Shown: positions 34,376 to 46,750, counted from the stretch's first letter. The stretch is DNA of 64,000 nt from Acestrorhynchus altus (GCA_034509495.1 CM067519.1:22076103-22140102); one strand, 5' to 3'. A program made the numbers and translations. Notes: generated by a model not told the origin, from the letters alone.

Positions 34376-34660
34376 ACAGCAGCATGGTGGTGCAGTTGGT
34401 GGACCTGGGTACAATCCCTGGGTGGGGCGTCCTGGGAAATTTCTGTGTGGAGTTTGCATGTTCTCCCCGTGCTGCTGTGGGTTTCCTCCGGGTACTCAAG
34501 TCCAAACACATGCGTGGTAGGTGAACTGGTGACTCTAAAGTGGCCCTTAGTGTGTGTATGTGTGTGTGAGCCCTACAATGCACTGCCCTTGCACTCAGAG
34601 TTGCTGGCTGGGCACCGGCTCCCCCGTGACCCTATTCAGGAATAAGCGTTATAGAAGACG
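34376..34660 (-). repeat. SINE/LINE-tail repeat, inverted relative to 1884-2125
   Basis: tggagtttgcatgttctccc, gtgggtttcctccgggta and gaactggtgactctaaagtg are the inverse of the phrases at 1884-2125. A possible tRNA-like head (gcatggtggtgcagttggtg) is at 34382. Confidence 0.65.
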
Positions 34661-34669
34661 CTCCAAAAA

Positions 34670-37190
34670 CATATGCCTTGCATACACACTACAGCCAGAA
34701 TTAAGTATTTAACATGTAATTTAAAATTCAGTGTGAACACATTACTTTTTTTCTTCACTTACATCCTGTGTTTATTTTTCATGCAGAGTTTTCGTTGGCT
34801 GTTGACACTTGTTCAGAATTGCTAAACAATATACATTTTGAGATTGCAGTGTTGAGATCAGTGTTTTCAGGGTCAATGACGAATGCCAGTGGTCTTTCAG
34901 AATGATCTGCCAATGACCAATGTTTATGAATTATAAAGCATACTTACCAGAAACATTGTTCACCTTCCATTATTCATGTGTTGCAAGCAGAGAGCTTGTT
35001 GTCTTCCACTGCTCCCTCATTAGTATTAGAGGCTTGGGCTATCTGCGCCCACTGTCCGATTTGTCTCAAGCCTGTGTAAACTGACCAGGTAGCCACTGTG
35101 AGTCAGCGGAGCACTGTGGCTGTCACGTGATGCATTTGGCCTGGTATATCTGATCAGTGGGCCGGATCATGCTAAAATCAAACAACTCATCTATAACTGC
35201 CTTTAAGGTAGGGAATAAAATGCTATGCTAGAAGACTACTTTTATAACATTTCAAGTGTCATATGTGCCATGTATGGAAATTTAGGCATAGTTTGTAAGT
35301 TGACCCTGTGCAACACTTCAGCAACTCTCAAAATATGGATCACATGAGCTGACCAGGTCTCAAGATTGACCAGTCACCAGGTGAATATTTGGTCTGAAAG
35401 TCATACAAGGTCTCCACAATGGTGACTTTAAAGGAGAGGGCAAAAATAATCTTAACTTTGAATGGAAGATTATGTAAAATAAGAGTAATTAACAGTAATT
35501 ATAGAGTATTTCTATTTGTCAGTATTAACACAGTGTACAGAATGGCTACAGGGTTCAAACCCTGAAGAAAATTTTAAACTGAGATGCATGATTTTCATTG
35601 GACAGCATCAATATTCAAAAGTTTATTTTCATGACTTTGAGATGTTATAGGGTCAAATATTAAAGAAACTCAGTATAGGGCCTTAGAGTTCCTAAACTGT
35701 TATTCGCATTATTTTATCAAATTGTTGTGAAATCACAGGTTCCAAGATCTAGCCTGTAGGTTGAGGATGGATGTGCAGTACAGCTGACAGCGTTTCAGTT
35801 TTGCCTTTGCTGTTCATGCATAACTGGATAATGTGAGACTGTCCAGCATCCACAGTCCAGTTTATTTCCCTAGAGGTGAATACTAAATGCCTTTTTCAGG
35901 TTTCATTCCTCCCCGCCCCTAGTTCTCTCTCACATGCCCCGTTTCTGTTTTTAAATGAAACACTGACCCCTGCTGGAAGAAAATGTGCTGCACATGAACT
36001 CGCCTTCTCCATACTTGTATTGTAGCATACAGCTTCATGAGGTATAGCTTTAAAGACCTCTGAATGAGTCCCACATTATTGAGTTACTGCTCTGAATGTG
36101 GTCATAATTCTCTGCCATTAAGCTCCCCTGCTGTTCCAGCAAAGGCAATGTGTTCATTACACTCCCTCTGCTGGGTCGTTAGACTGCACCACAAAATTAT
36201 GAGAAAATGCTTTGAGGACATAATTGAGGGGGTGGGCTATATTTATGCACAGTAATAATGTGCATTCAAAGCCAAGGGTTCTGATTAACAGTCATTATAC
36301 CTATAATTATTAGTATTCATATGAATTTCTGTGGATTATTTTTGATAAATGTAATAGTTGAATCCAAAGCAAACTGAATACTACAAATTGATAATTCAAG
36401 TTTGTCTTCTAAGCTTTAACTAACTTGTTAGGTCTAAAAGACTGCTGTGGGAAAGGGTCTAGTATAGTTCAAACACCTCCAGGCAAGTATCAAGAAGGCT
36501 TTTCCTGTTACACTTGCTCTGGGGGCTTTTAGAATACTTTACTGTAGCAGAGGAGTTTGAGTCTATTTTTTGCCAGTCTGTTCAAAGCTGTGCTTACATA
36601 CCACACGTCACTCAGCGTGCACTAGACTGGAGTGCACATCTGCTTGATTACTCTGGGCTTTTTAACCCCCTTGGGGTTGTAAGGAGCTGTTAGCATGTTG
36701 GCTGTGCAGTTCTTTGTTAGGCATTTGTATGATTAATGCATGTCTGCACTCGTTTATGGAACAATAGTGCCGCATAAGATTTGTGGAGAAGAATAGGGAT
36801 CTTCTTGTTGGTATTTTGAAGTGTGTGTTTTGTTACCTGTAGTACAGCTAAGTTAGAGATGAAGCACTGATACCGTTGATTGATCTAATCAAGGCTGTAC
36901 ATTTATGGACAAGTTGATGCACCAATAATAGAAGGCAGTAATACTTTAATACATAATACTGCAATACAATCCTACAAGGTTTCAAGACACAATTATAATG
37001 AAATTGTGATTATTTGTTATATAGGTGTGGAGCGTTTATAATACCGACCTAACAACAGCCTCCATTTTCATAACAGGTAGTGAAACTCTTGAGTTCTGGT
37101 CACACAGCAGCTAAAAGTAACCCAAGTCTGATCTTTTTGCTCTGTAGGAGCGGGGGCCTGTACACTCATAGGTTGTCACACCTGGCATTA
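34670..37190. other. plppr1 intron 2, no recognised element
   Basis: Mostly unique-looking. The stretch 35030-35170 is GC-richer (gtctcaagcctgtgtaaact, gctgtcacgtgatgcatttg) and is a possible conserved segment. Confidence 0.35.
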
Positions 37191-37194
37191 CTCT

Positions 37195-37935
37195 CATGAA
37201 CACTTGATTGGTGATAAATCTGGCAACCAGGCAAACCAAGGAAGTGTTGCTATCTGGCAGAGACCTCTCTAGGAAACCCTCGCTGTGTGTGGGCAAACAT
37301 TATCCTGCTGAAAAATGTCATTTGAAAACCCTGCCAATAGAGGCAACACATGCTGCCGCAGGTTGTCCTGCAAATATTGCTGTCCCTAGAGTGATGATGA
37401 TGTATCTCATGGCTTCCCAGATCATCACACAAGCAATAGGGGCAGGATTGAATTGCTTACCACAAGGCCTCCATGCTTGAACCTGACTTGTTAGATTCCA
37501 AACAGAAGCTGGATTCATTAGTTCAGAGTATATGGCTCCAGTCCTGTTTGACTTTTTTGCATGCCTGGATGTAAGCAATGCTCCCAACATCTAACAGTTT
37601 GGTCAGAATGGCTTTGATGGTGGGCAGTTTGTCAAAATGAACATTCTGCTTTTTTCAGTTCAGTTATGCTTCCCCCCTCAAAGTCTGTAACATGGACAGA
37701 ATGTCTTTGAGTGCACTGTAGAGGCATGTCTATTATTTACGGTCCATCACCAAGAGCTACACTAGCCAAAAGTAGCCTCTGAGAGCCTTTTTATAGGGCA
37801 GCAGGGGAAGCACTTTTACACTTTCCTGTGCCAAATGTCTAATCAGACCACCCTTGTAGTCATTTACTTATGTTATCTACATATCCTAACTTACATGACA
37901 TACCTGGATGTGCTCTTTTTTTGTCAATGAGTTTA
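37195..37935 (-). pseudogene. Mariner/Tc1-family transposon remnant, minus strand
   Basis: Phrases cgctgtgtgtgggcaaacat, tatcctgctgaaaaatg and agaggcaacacatgctgc match a common fish mariner. The minus-strand translation 37318-37590 includes CVMIWEAMRYI, a decayed copy of the VMVWG-x block of the catalytic domain. The right part (gcaggggaagcacttttaca, gtcatttacttatgttatc) looks like the same element's end. Confidence 0.65.
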
Positions 37936-37939
37936 AAAA

Positions 37940-39040
37940 CAAAAAGAACTAATAATATAAATTGTTACAATGAATAAAATGCCCTTCCTTGTTTATACTA
38001 TTCTCTCTTCGTTTCAGTGTTTAGGAAAGAACTAAATTTATTTAAGCATCTGGTGTAAGTGCTAAAGTAAAGGTTCAAGAATAGCAACTCCAGATTTGTT
38101 GGCAAGGCATGAAATCTGCCCATGGTTGTCTACACAAATGATGGAACACCTTCATTGCGGTCGATTTCATCATTTACGCTTATGCAGACAGATAGCGGGT
38201 GATGAACGTGATCAGCACTTTTCAGTTTCTGGAGCTTTTGTCCAAGCCAGAATATCACATTAGAATACATTAGTTCTGCTCACTCTCTCTTACACAGATT
38301 AAGGCAAAGTCAAATCATTTTTAGGGCACTGGTCTGAGCAGTGGAGAAAAGGTGCTGGAATTCTCATCATCTCAATTTAGTTTTACTGCTATCGTCTTCT
38401 ATTACTCTGTCACAGCAGATTATAAATAATTGAATTCGGATTGAAGACTAACTGTTCGAGAAGTTTAGTTTGTGAGTCACAGATTGGTTGTAATGACCAT
38501 AATATGAAGTGGAGTCACCTGACATGACTGCAAAGACATACTTCTGACTGTTTGGCTTTTTGTTTTATTCTCATCCTTAAGCTGTGCTGTGTTTAATGTA
38601 AAAAAATCTAATGGATTGTGAATATTGTTAAATAGATGTACAGTCTAGATATTACAGTGTTGGTCTTTGCTGCATTAGTATTGAAGAAGGTTGTAATGCA
38701 AAAGTGAGGTCTCATACCAATGAAAACAGGTTTCTGCGTACTTGGAGCCAAGAATCACTAGTTGATCCAGGTCTGTGGGTGTTGTTGGATCTGAGATGAA
38801 ACAAGGTACTATGGCTACCCACCTTGTTTGGTCTGAGACCTCGCTCTAACCGCAGTTAATCTAGACTCCTTAATGTGACTGGTCTTAATCCAAACTGAGA
38901 CCTGACTGTGATTGATTCTGATCCCTACTGCCTGCACCTGATTCATCTCCTGTTCTTCTGCTGGTCCACATTTTGCACCACTGTGTTCTGTTTGACACAT
39001 CAGGTTTTTCAGACAGGTATTGTTCATCCATCCTAAGTAC
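37940..39040. other. plppr1 intron 2, nothing recognised
   Basis: No supported feature. Confidence 0.4.
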
Positions 39041-39041
39041 A

Positions 39042-39147
39042 CTATATGGACAAACATATTGGGATGATTGCTCATTAATTGGGTGCAACTTAAAGTATCT
39101 GAATGCATTCATTAGGTGGGGTCTCCACAAACTTTAGAACATATAAT
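39042..39147. mobile_element. Short MITE of the 'atggacaaac..attggga' type
   Basis: acactatatggacaaacata at one end and ctccacaaactttagaacat at the other: a very short internal deletion of the family at 5748-6050 and 62786-63350. Confidence 0.6.
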
Positions 39148-39149
39148 GT

Positions 39150-40055
39150 TTTTATGCTGAGAAACTCAAATCCTGTTTCTTCCTAAGAAAAATCATCAGC
39201 CTAGAGGGTGAAATGGGTATTAATGAACATCTGACTGGTTTGGACTGGACTTCATCCTGGATGTGAGCGCTCAAGAAATAAACCTACAGTACATGCAGAC
39301 TGCTCTTTTCTCTTCAGTTCACACCAGAAGAGGAGACACCACAGAAGTATACTGCTGACTATTTAGTCTAGAGTCAATGCACAGTAAAGGTTTTAACAAA
39401 TGGTCCAATGGAAAATGTACACAGCTTCCATGAGCCAAGTTCTAATGAGCCAGACAGATGCTGTGGATGTTCTACCCCATGCTTTAAGAAAGCTGTACTT
39501 TTTCACTGCTTGGCACTTAAGCTCTTTGTAGTTTAATTGTGTAAGAAGTGCAAGTAAGCAGGTGGCCAATTTCAGCCTTCTGTTACATTCCCCTCTTCTC
39601 TAGAAGTGCTGGAAAGTGCCTTGTAGCAGAAACAGCTGACCTGTTGACCGGTGCACAGTGGTGTGAAGAATTGATCCAAATGCTTGTTGGCCACTATAGT
39701 AATTGGCAGGTTTTCTGTAGCGAGTGAGAGAGTGAGTCTTTAAGAAGGAAGAACACTTGCACTTAAAGTGAATGGCAGTGCCCAATGGTTAAAATTAAGG
39801 TTGTTTAATTCTAATCCAGAAACAATACTGAGTTTAGCACAGTTGTGTATTAAGGATAGTGCTATTGTTATTGTGCTTTTTGTGGTTATTTTCTGTATTG
39901 TATGTCTGAAGAGCTGCATGTATTAGTTCTGGGTGATGCTGATAAAGCTGAGTATTGCTGTATTTTCTGAATAAATATGAATTTATTGTATCAGATCAAA
40001 TGGAAGTTTGCAGTGAATAAAGTCATGCATTTATAATTTGTGTAACTTGTGTAAC
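39150..40055. other. plppr1 intron 2, nothing recognised
   Basis: No supported feature. Confidence 0.4.
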
Positions 40056-40059
40056 AAAT

Positions 40060-40790
40060 TTAAAATGTGATTAGAATAAACAGAATGGGCCTTCCTTTAT
40101 TTGTCCCTAAGGCTTTTTTTTTGTCCTCTCTGCCATAAAGTCGAGCTCTGTGGAGTGTATGGCTTATTGTGGTTGAGTGGACAGATACTTCAGCCTCTGG
40201 TTGGGAACTCTGCGCCTCCTTCAGGGTCTCTGTGCTGCCTCTCTGATTAATGCTCTCTTTGCCCAGTCTGGTGAGCAACCCTCTCTTGGCAGGTTTATTG
40301 TGGTACCATGTTCTTTCTATTTGATGATAATGGATTTGATGGTGCTCTGGGGGATCATCAGAGATTTTGATTTTTTTGGTATCCAACCCTGACTTGAACT
40401 TTTCAACAGCTTTGTCCCTGACTTGTTTGGAGATTTCCTTGGTCTTAATGGTGTTGTTTTGTTAGTGATGCCTCTTGTTAAAGAGTGTTGCAGCCTCTGG
40501 GGCCTTGTATATACTGTGTGTATATACTGACAGATCATGTGACACTTAGATTGCACACAGGTGGAGTTCATTTCAAAAAGCATTTTACTTTGGAAGTTAA
40601 CTGGTTGTACCAGAACTATTTAGGCTTCATAGCAAAGGGGGTGAGAACATATACACATGCCAATTTTCATTTTTCTACTTTATTTTTAATATATATTATT
40701 CTCAGTTCACTTCACCAACCAATGCATCACATACAATTCAGATTAACAAAACATTTACATACAGCTTATGTAACAAAATATATTAAAAGC
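40060..40790 (-). pseudogene. Tc1-like transposon, transposase N-terminal half, minus strand
   Basis: The minus-strand frame gives SKSLMIPQSTIKSIIIK (40317-40583), the second helix-turn-helix of a fish Tc1 transposase. After a shift come EAQSSQPEAEVSVHSTTISH and LHRARLYGRE (40060-40386). The catalytic region is missing. Upstream, caaagggggtgagaacatat and cttcaccaaccaatgcatca belong to the element's left end. Broken by frameshifts. Confidence 0.8.
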
Positions 40791-40799
40791 CCAAAAAAG

Positions 40800-41680
40800 C
40801 ACGCAGAATGATCTGGGATTCAATACAGCAAGGAGTTGTCGGAATCAAATGAAATTTTGTGTGAGAGTATTGTTATATGTAAGTGATTGCAGTATTATTC
40901 ATATTTGGGAAAACTGTACTAGGCTCTAGTGTCCTGAAGCAAAACTCACATGCTGGTCTAAAACAAGAACTTGTAGTCGTTTCCTGATAAATCTGTTCAG
41001 ATGACTGAAATGAATCTTTCATGTTCCATGAACAATTAAATTTTTTCTGTTTCTGACACAGGCTTTTCTGTGGCCTCACCACATAGTGTAGCGCACCCCC
41101 CCCAATGTAGTGGGTCACATAGTGCATCTCTGCAGAAACCTCTTCGGTCACACTCATGAAAATATTAAATGTCTCATCTTTTTGCCATGAGCTTCAAAAT
41201 GAAGGCATGTTCTTTTTCTGCTTGGGAAATGCATACAGTGTCATTAATCAGCCATGAAGTAGAGAACAGCCCTCTTTCTCCACATTGTGAGGAATTATGT
41301 AACGTATTTCTTTTTAAAAAAGGGATGCCCACGGCCCTTTCTACAGGAGCTGTTCATTAACGGAGCATAGAGAAAGGTTTTATGTAAGCCTCTAAGCACA
41401 GTTTCAGAGACCGGGGAAGCGTGGGGGAGGTCAGGGTGAAGGAGTAATAGTGAGTTTGAGAGCGGAAAAAAATATTAGGGAGAAAAGAAACAAAATAGGT
41501 GGTCTTGATAGTTTTACTTTGACTTTAAATGCTGTTCCTCCTCAGTTGTGTGACTAGCTGAGCTAAATAATTGGGGGGAAAAGTCAATTGGTGAAAAAAT
41601 ATTGAAATTTGAATATTGAATTTATTTCATGCCATATGGACCAATACAGCTGCCTCGACATTACTTCAAATTAATTCAGG
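40800..41680. other. plppr1 intron 2, 3' end, nothing recognised
   Basis: No supported feature. A short C-run lies near 41098. Confidence 0.4.
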
Positions 41681-41683
41681 CCA

Positions 41684-41721
41684 TTTCTTTTCTTTTTTTT
41701 TTTTTTTTCTTTTTTTTTTTT
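41684..41721 (+). repeat. plppr1: Long T tract forming the exon 3 polypyrimidine tract
   Basis: Nearly pure T, with three C interruptions, directly before tacag and exon 3. Length variation here would affect the acceptor's pyrimidine tract. Confidence 0.9.
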
Positions 41722-41725
41722 ACAG

Positions 41726-41914
41726 TTGGTTATCATGGCTGGCACGGTGCTGCTGGCTTACTACTTTGAGTGCACCAACACCTTCGGAATCCACATCCAG
41801 GGCTTCTTCTGCAACGATGCAGATCTGATGAAGCCATACCCCGGGGCAGAGGAGAACAGCTTCATCCCTCCGCTCATCCTTTACTGTGTGGTGGCTGCAG
41901 TTCCCACTGCTATT
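41726..41914 (+). CDS. plppr1: plppr1 exon 3: codons 21-83
   Basis: The exon is 189 nt, phase 0 at both ends. It follows an unusually long T tract ending tacag and precedes tatt|gtaagt. It encodes the rest of transmembrane segment 1, the first extracellular loop (residues about 35-66, with C36 and C49, and the YPG/EENSF stretch) and the start of segment 2. The loop residues are where this sequence differs most from the human protein as I remember it. An ATG at 41735 inside the exon is internal to the frame and is not a start. Confidence 0.97.
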
Positions 41915-42995
41915 GTAAGTAGACTATCTGTTGACTCCTTGCTCTCAAAGTTGTTGTGTTTATATTTTTTATTCTAATGACTAATACTAAGCTAAAAATA
42001 ATGAGCAGGTAAGTCTATGGTATCTTAGGTGCAGCCTAAGCTTCAGCCTGAAGGCTCTTAAACTCTTAAAAAGGTGCCAAAAAGCAAGTTTTGGAGAGAC
42101 GCCATGGACGAACCAATTTTGATGCCCTGAGGAATCTTTCAGTTGATGGTTCTTTAAAAAAGTCTTAGCTGATATCATTCAACTAAAACTTTTGTTGAAG
42201 GGCCAGAAGGCATTCTTTTGTGGTATTTCTCCAAAGAATGCTTTCTGGCACTTTGTATGTTCTTTATTAATGAGGTTTGCAAAGAGCCACTTTGCAGAGT
42301 CTGTCTGAGTTGGCAAAAAGAAAAGAAAAAAAATCCCAGTTTGCTTGTTTACCTTGGCCACTGAGCGTTTAGAAGGCGTCAGACATTCATCCGCCTTAGA
42401 TTACTGCACATGAACACAAGAGGGCACTGTATCTTCAGCATATGCAGTTCAAAGACAACAGTGCAGAATATGAGATGAGCTTCCAACTGAAAGGGATCTT
42501 CTTATGGTGCTTTTGCCTTTTGGCCAAGAGGGCAACAATGACTTACACTTTACCCTTGTTTTATTGCCATTATGAATCAAAGATCAAGGTTAATGTAATG
42601 AATTGGAAATTAAATTAGGTGGCTGGGCATTGGAGCAGCATGAATTGTGTTTTACATTGGACACAGTGACCCATGACGTCCTCCGACCCATATGGGCCAT
42701 AAAGCAACTAGCACTAATGAGATGACAGCGTGTTCCCCCACACATGCTCTCAAAAGTGATCAGAAAAGGTCTTTAGTTTTCTCTCAAAGGCCTTTTAAGG
42801 TCTAAAGAAGCCATTGTTACAGTCATTTGCATAATATATTTCTGGGTCATATGATATTAAGATTTTCTCTTTATAAGATTTGCCATCATAGTTTTAATAA
42901 AAATGGACTGAAGAAAAGGACTATGGCTTTTTTTGTAAACCACTTATTTACATATGATATTTGGATCATTAGTTGACTTATAACTTTATAACACA
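41915..42995. other. plppr1: plppr1 intron 3, 5' part
   Basis: A decayed ggttct-type repeat may occupy 42045-42310. Around 42825 there is an ATTTGCAT octamer, the classical POU-factor site. Nothing else recognised. Confidence 0.35.
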
Positions 42996-43000
42996 CACAC

Positions 43001-43225
43001 TGTCAGTCATAACATTATGACCACCTCCTTGTTTCAGCACTCATTGTCCATTTGATCAGCCCCACTGCACATACAGGAGCAGTTTGTAGTTCTATAATTA
43101 CAGACTGTAGTCCACCTGTTTCACTACATACTTTTCTAGCCTCCTCTCACCCTTTTTTATAATGGTCAGGACCCCACAGGACCACCGCAGAGCTTGTGTT
43201 ATGTAGGTGGTGGGTCATTCTCAGT
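43001..43225 (+). repeat. 'cataacattatgaccacc' element, left part
   Basis: tgtcagtcataacattatga, ccacctccttgtttcagcac and cccacaggaccaccgcagag. The continuation appears only at 43690-43790. Confidence 0.7.
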
Positions 43226-43689
43226 ACTTGGTGGTGTATTATGTCAGCTTCAGACTACATGAATTCAGTCCGATTTTGACTTTTTTGTTGAAGCTGACCA
43301 ATTTCAAGTGTTGGGCCCAAATACGAGCATCCCGAAAGACAAATGGTTGTGTAACAAAATCGAAACACATCAATTTTACATATGTCACACAACACCCTGA
43401 TGAAAAGACTCTCAGAATGTTTTGAGTTTATCTTGTTTGACATGTCCAGTGACATGCTCTTTGACATTGACCAATCGGAGGACAGATTGTTCTCTGTCAT
43501 GCAGGTCACTTCAGTAGCCATGATTGATAGATTCTGTGACCCTTCTCCCCAATACCTTACAAACTCGTGCAATAACAGTGTAATAATGGTGAATGGTCTG
43601 CATCAAACATGGATTCTTGTCTCATGATCAGGACAGGGCACACATTCCTGGCACAATGAATGCCTAATCTGAAGTATTGATCATTAAAG
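43226..43689. other. Unidentified sequence inside the 'cataacattatgaccacc' element
   Basis: About 460 bp of unrelated sequence separates the two halves of the repeat. It contains a minus-strand ORF of 105 codons (43255-43572) that I do not recognise. Probably a later insertion. Confidence 0.45.
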
Positions 43690-43790
43690 TCTTGTGTAGG
43701 CATTAGTGTGTGTTGGCTGGTATGAGTGGATCGGACACAGCAGTGCCGCCGGAGTGTTTAATCACTCAGTGTGTCGGTGTCAGTGAATGT
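43690..43790 (+). repeat. 'cataacattatgaccacc' element, right part
   Basis: gtgtgttggctggtatgagt and ggatcggacacagcagtgcc are the inner phrases of this family. Confidence 0.65.
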
Positions 43791-44164
43791 ATGTATCTCC
43801 TAGTGCCTCTCTGCATACTGTGAAAAATGTTTTTGATCATTTAATTCAAAGATACTGTCATAATGTAAATTCATTATATTTAAAGTGATATATTTCAAGC
43901 TTTTTGTTTTAAAGTTGATCCTGTGATTAGTAAGTATTCAATATCTTTTTAATTAAAATTGTGAGATTCTGGATTTCTGGTTTTCATGAGCAATAAACCA
44001 AACTGATCAGTAAAATAAAAAGTTTATCTTTTTTAATGAAATTGTGATCACAAATGAGCTTTTTATTTTTGAGCTGCACTAGAATGTATGTTTTATACAT
44101 ATGTAATATTTCAGGCCTATCCCTGAAAAACAACCCCACATTATCCCTCCTCAACCGAACTTAA

Positions 44165-44672
44165 AGTTGGCACAGTGCAGTCAGCTAATGTTCTCCGGGC
44201 ATTTGCCAAATCCAGACTCCTCCATTATACTAGATGGATAGATGTGTGTGTTTTTTTTCATTCCACAAACCCCCTTTCCACCGTTTGCAGTGAGTCCAGT
44301 GGTGGTATGCTTTACACCTCTACATTTGATGCTTGAACCCAGCTCCTGGCACACCGGTTTTGTGTTGATGTTAATGCCAGAGGCAGTTTGGAGCTTGGCA
44401 GTTGGCATTAGAGTATTGGTGACTTTCATGCACTATGGGACCCAACACTCAGTGACCCATCTCTTTGACTGGACTGACGTCTTGAGACCCAGTTGCTGGG
44501 GTTCCTAAATGCTTTCACCTTTTCAAAAATAGCACTCACATTTGATTGTGGAATATCTAGGAGGGAATAGATTCAGTGAGCTCTTTAGAATAACTGTAAA
44601 GCAGACCTGTGGCAATGAGATTGAGTGTATCACCAGAATTCAATGAGGTGTGTCCAGATACTTTTGGGTAGG
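44165..44672 (+). mobile_element. hAT-like non-autonomous element
   Basis: Phrases cagctaatgttctccgggca, aatccagactcctccatta, gatgcttgaacccagctcct and the end ggtgtgtccagatacttttg are those of a common fish element. The left end is less clear than the right. Confidence 0.6.
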
Positions 44673-44674
44673 GA

Positions 44675-44709
44675 CTGTGTGTGTGTGTGTGTGTGTATGT
44701 ATATGTATA

Positions 44710-44768
<59 letters not shown>
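44675..44768 (+). repeat. (TG)n(TA)n microsatellite
   Basis: TG units, mixed TATG, then about 24 TA units. Confidence 0.95.
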
Positions 44769-44772
<4 letters not shown>

Positions 44773-45379
44773 CATATTATCTACATAGCTGTGACCATAA
44801 TTTCATGACTGAAAGGGTGTATTAAGTAGCCTTCTGCACTGAGTGAGCTGAGGGTTATGGTCATTTTAGTCATAAAATAAAATCATGAGATATTGACAGC
44901 TTTATTTTACTGCTGTAAGCCTAGCATAGCTGATAAAACAAGCTTTTAACAGGAGCACAATGCTCTGCCCTCAGGAGTAAAGAAATGCATTAAGGCTGGA
45001 CTGGCCCTGTGGAGAGAGAATCTACTCCAGTGGAGAAAAAGCTGCTCTGTTGTTTTCCCTTAGGCATAAAACGCACTTACATGGTAGCCTTTTTTTATTC
45101 TCCTCAGCCTCTGTGATGGCCATAAAACCTGCATAGCATAGCTCTTCACTAGACTTTGAGTAACACTCATATTTCAATAGTTGTGTTAAGTAAACTGTTA
45201 TTATTTGGATGGAAGAGGTTTTTTTTCTCTCTCACTGAGTTGGAAATGATTCTCTTTATTAGAAGCACTTGGCCATCTTATCAGTTAAACCTGTCCAGAA
45301 TGGTAAACAGCACCACACAGTCTACCATGTCACTGTCAGTGCAGTGATGAAAATGGTCCATCACCCAACCTTAAGTCTG

Positions 45380-45745
45380 GTCAGTGTCTCCCGAGTGGCA
45401 CGACTGTTGTTTCTATCATTAAGACATCGCTTATTTGATCAGTGATACCACAACCATCCATGTCTGGTCTTCTAAGAGAAGATATTATTCCTTGTTTTCC
45501 CCAAATCACTGAGTGTGGGTGTCCATTCCCTGACAGACAGAAGTGGCCATTATTGTTCTCCAGGCATGTTTAGCTGTCCAACGATGTTGCATCAGCAGTA
45601 GTTCAAAAAGAAGTGGCCGGCTAGCTTCATGTGTCTTGGAGGAAGCACATGCTAGCCTTCACACTCACACCACTGGTGTCATCATTTGATAAGGTCCTGA
45701 CTGGTGGGTGGGGGTTGCCAGTGATGAAAATTTGCAAAAGGAAAA
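45380..45745 (+). repeat. tRNA-derived SINE, near full length
   Basis: Starts tctcccgagtggcacgactg (A-box region) and contains ccaacgatgttgcatcagca, cagtagttcaaaaagaagtg and cttcatgtgtcttggagg in the order of a fish SINE. The B box is mutated. Ends close to the palindrome at 45731. Confidence 0.65.
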
Positions 45746-46024
45746 CTGAGAAATCGAAATAATTTATATGCATGGAATACTGTACAGTATAATATGGGCA
45801 GTAAGTGTTTATTTGCTCAGTTAAACACTAATATTATACAAAATTTAAATAGTTTTAAGTCACTATGTTCATTAACTTAAAACCATTGCTTTTTATATTA
45901 TTTATATTTTTTTATAATATTAGTGTTTAGCTGAGTGAATAAAAACTTGCTGCTCATATAATACTGTACACTATTTTATGCATATAAATTATTTTGATTT
46001 CTCACAGTTTTCCTCTTGCAAATT
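45731..46024. repeat. Near-perfect 300-bp palindrome
   Basis: Left arm (tttgcaaaaggaaaactgag, then aatttatatgcat, tactgtacagta, taaacactaatattata) reappears inverted at 45913-46024 (ttgcaagaggaaaactgtga on the other strand). The centre is gttttaagtcactatgttca with its own inverse next to it. No coding potential; a foldable MITE is the simplest reading. Confidence 0.85.
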
Positions 46025-46029
46025 GGATT

Positions 46030-46610
46030 TGCATGGTATTGTGGGAACTGTAGTGGTTTAGTAATATTGGTGGGATAAGTGTAGTTTTGTTTGTACCCCT
46101 CTCCCTTCTGCCTCCTCCTGTTCCTCATCCTTTTTTCTCTCGCTGCTGAGTGTAGTGAGAGTGACTCACACGGTCATATTTATCTCTCTTTGTTCTTATT
46201 CTCTTAATCCATTTACCATTGGACTTGAAACAACTGAAAATAAACTGATGTTCTCGCTTGGACAAGGATGGTGTGCGTGGAGACACATTGAACATGCTAT
46301 TGTTTACACTTTTCTGCTTAATTAACATGCTACAGGGAGCAGGCTGTATGGCAGTAGATGGAACAAAATGTAATTTGCATAACATTTGTGTCCAGTTACA
46401 CCTCTGGTGATGGGATTGAAAAACTCCATGTCTGGGGGTGTGTCCAGGAGAAATATAGGAACCATCTGGTGCTTCAAACAAGTTCACAAGATTTAAACTA
46501 CTTTTCAACTACTACTTTTTTTATTAGAAGCTATTTATTATGGTACTCATTATCCACTGACTGATCAAAGTAAAACATAAATTGCTCAATAGTGTCCTTG
46601 TTTCCCTCTC
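46030..46610. other. plppr1: plppr1 intron 3, 3' part, nothing recognised
   Basis: A minus-strand ORF at 46125-46508 (127 codons) has no family features and is treated as chance. Confidence 0.4.
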
Positions 46611-46617
46611 CATGTAG

Positions 46618-46750
46618 ATCTTCATTGGGGAGATCTCCATGTATGTAATGAAGTCTACCAGAGAGGCCCTCATTGCCCAGGAGAAAACCATTGTTACTGG
46701 GGAATGCTGCTACCTGAATCCACTCATTCGCAGGATCATCAGGTTTATTG
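46618..46750 (+). CDS. plppr1: plppr1 exon 4: codons 84-127 plus one base
   Basis: The acceptor is ctctccatgtag at 46617 and the donor is attg|gtgagt at 46751. The exon is 133 nt, so the Gly128 codon is split (g|gt) with the next exon. It encodes the end of transmembrane segment 2 (IFIGEISMYV), the first cytoplasmic loop with TREALIAQEK and the CC pair at residues 113-114, and the basic run RRIIRF that leads into segment 3. Confidence 0.97.

Noticed and set aside
44557..44825. ORFs coding Tyr-Ile and Thr-His runs
   Set aside because: These are translations of the (TG)n(TA)n microsatellite.
46125..46508. 127-codon minus-strand ORF in intron 3
   Set aside because: No family features, and composition matches surrounding intron.
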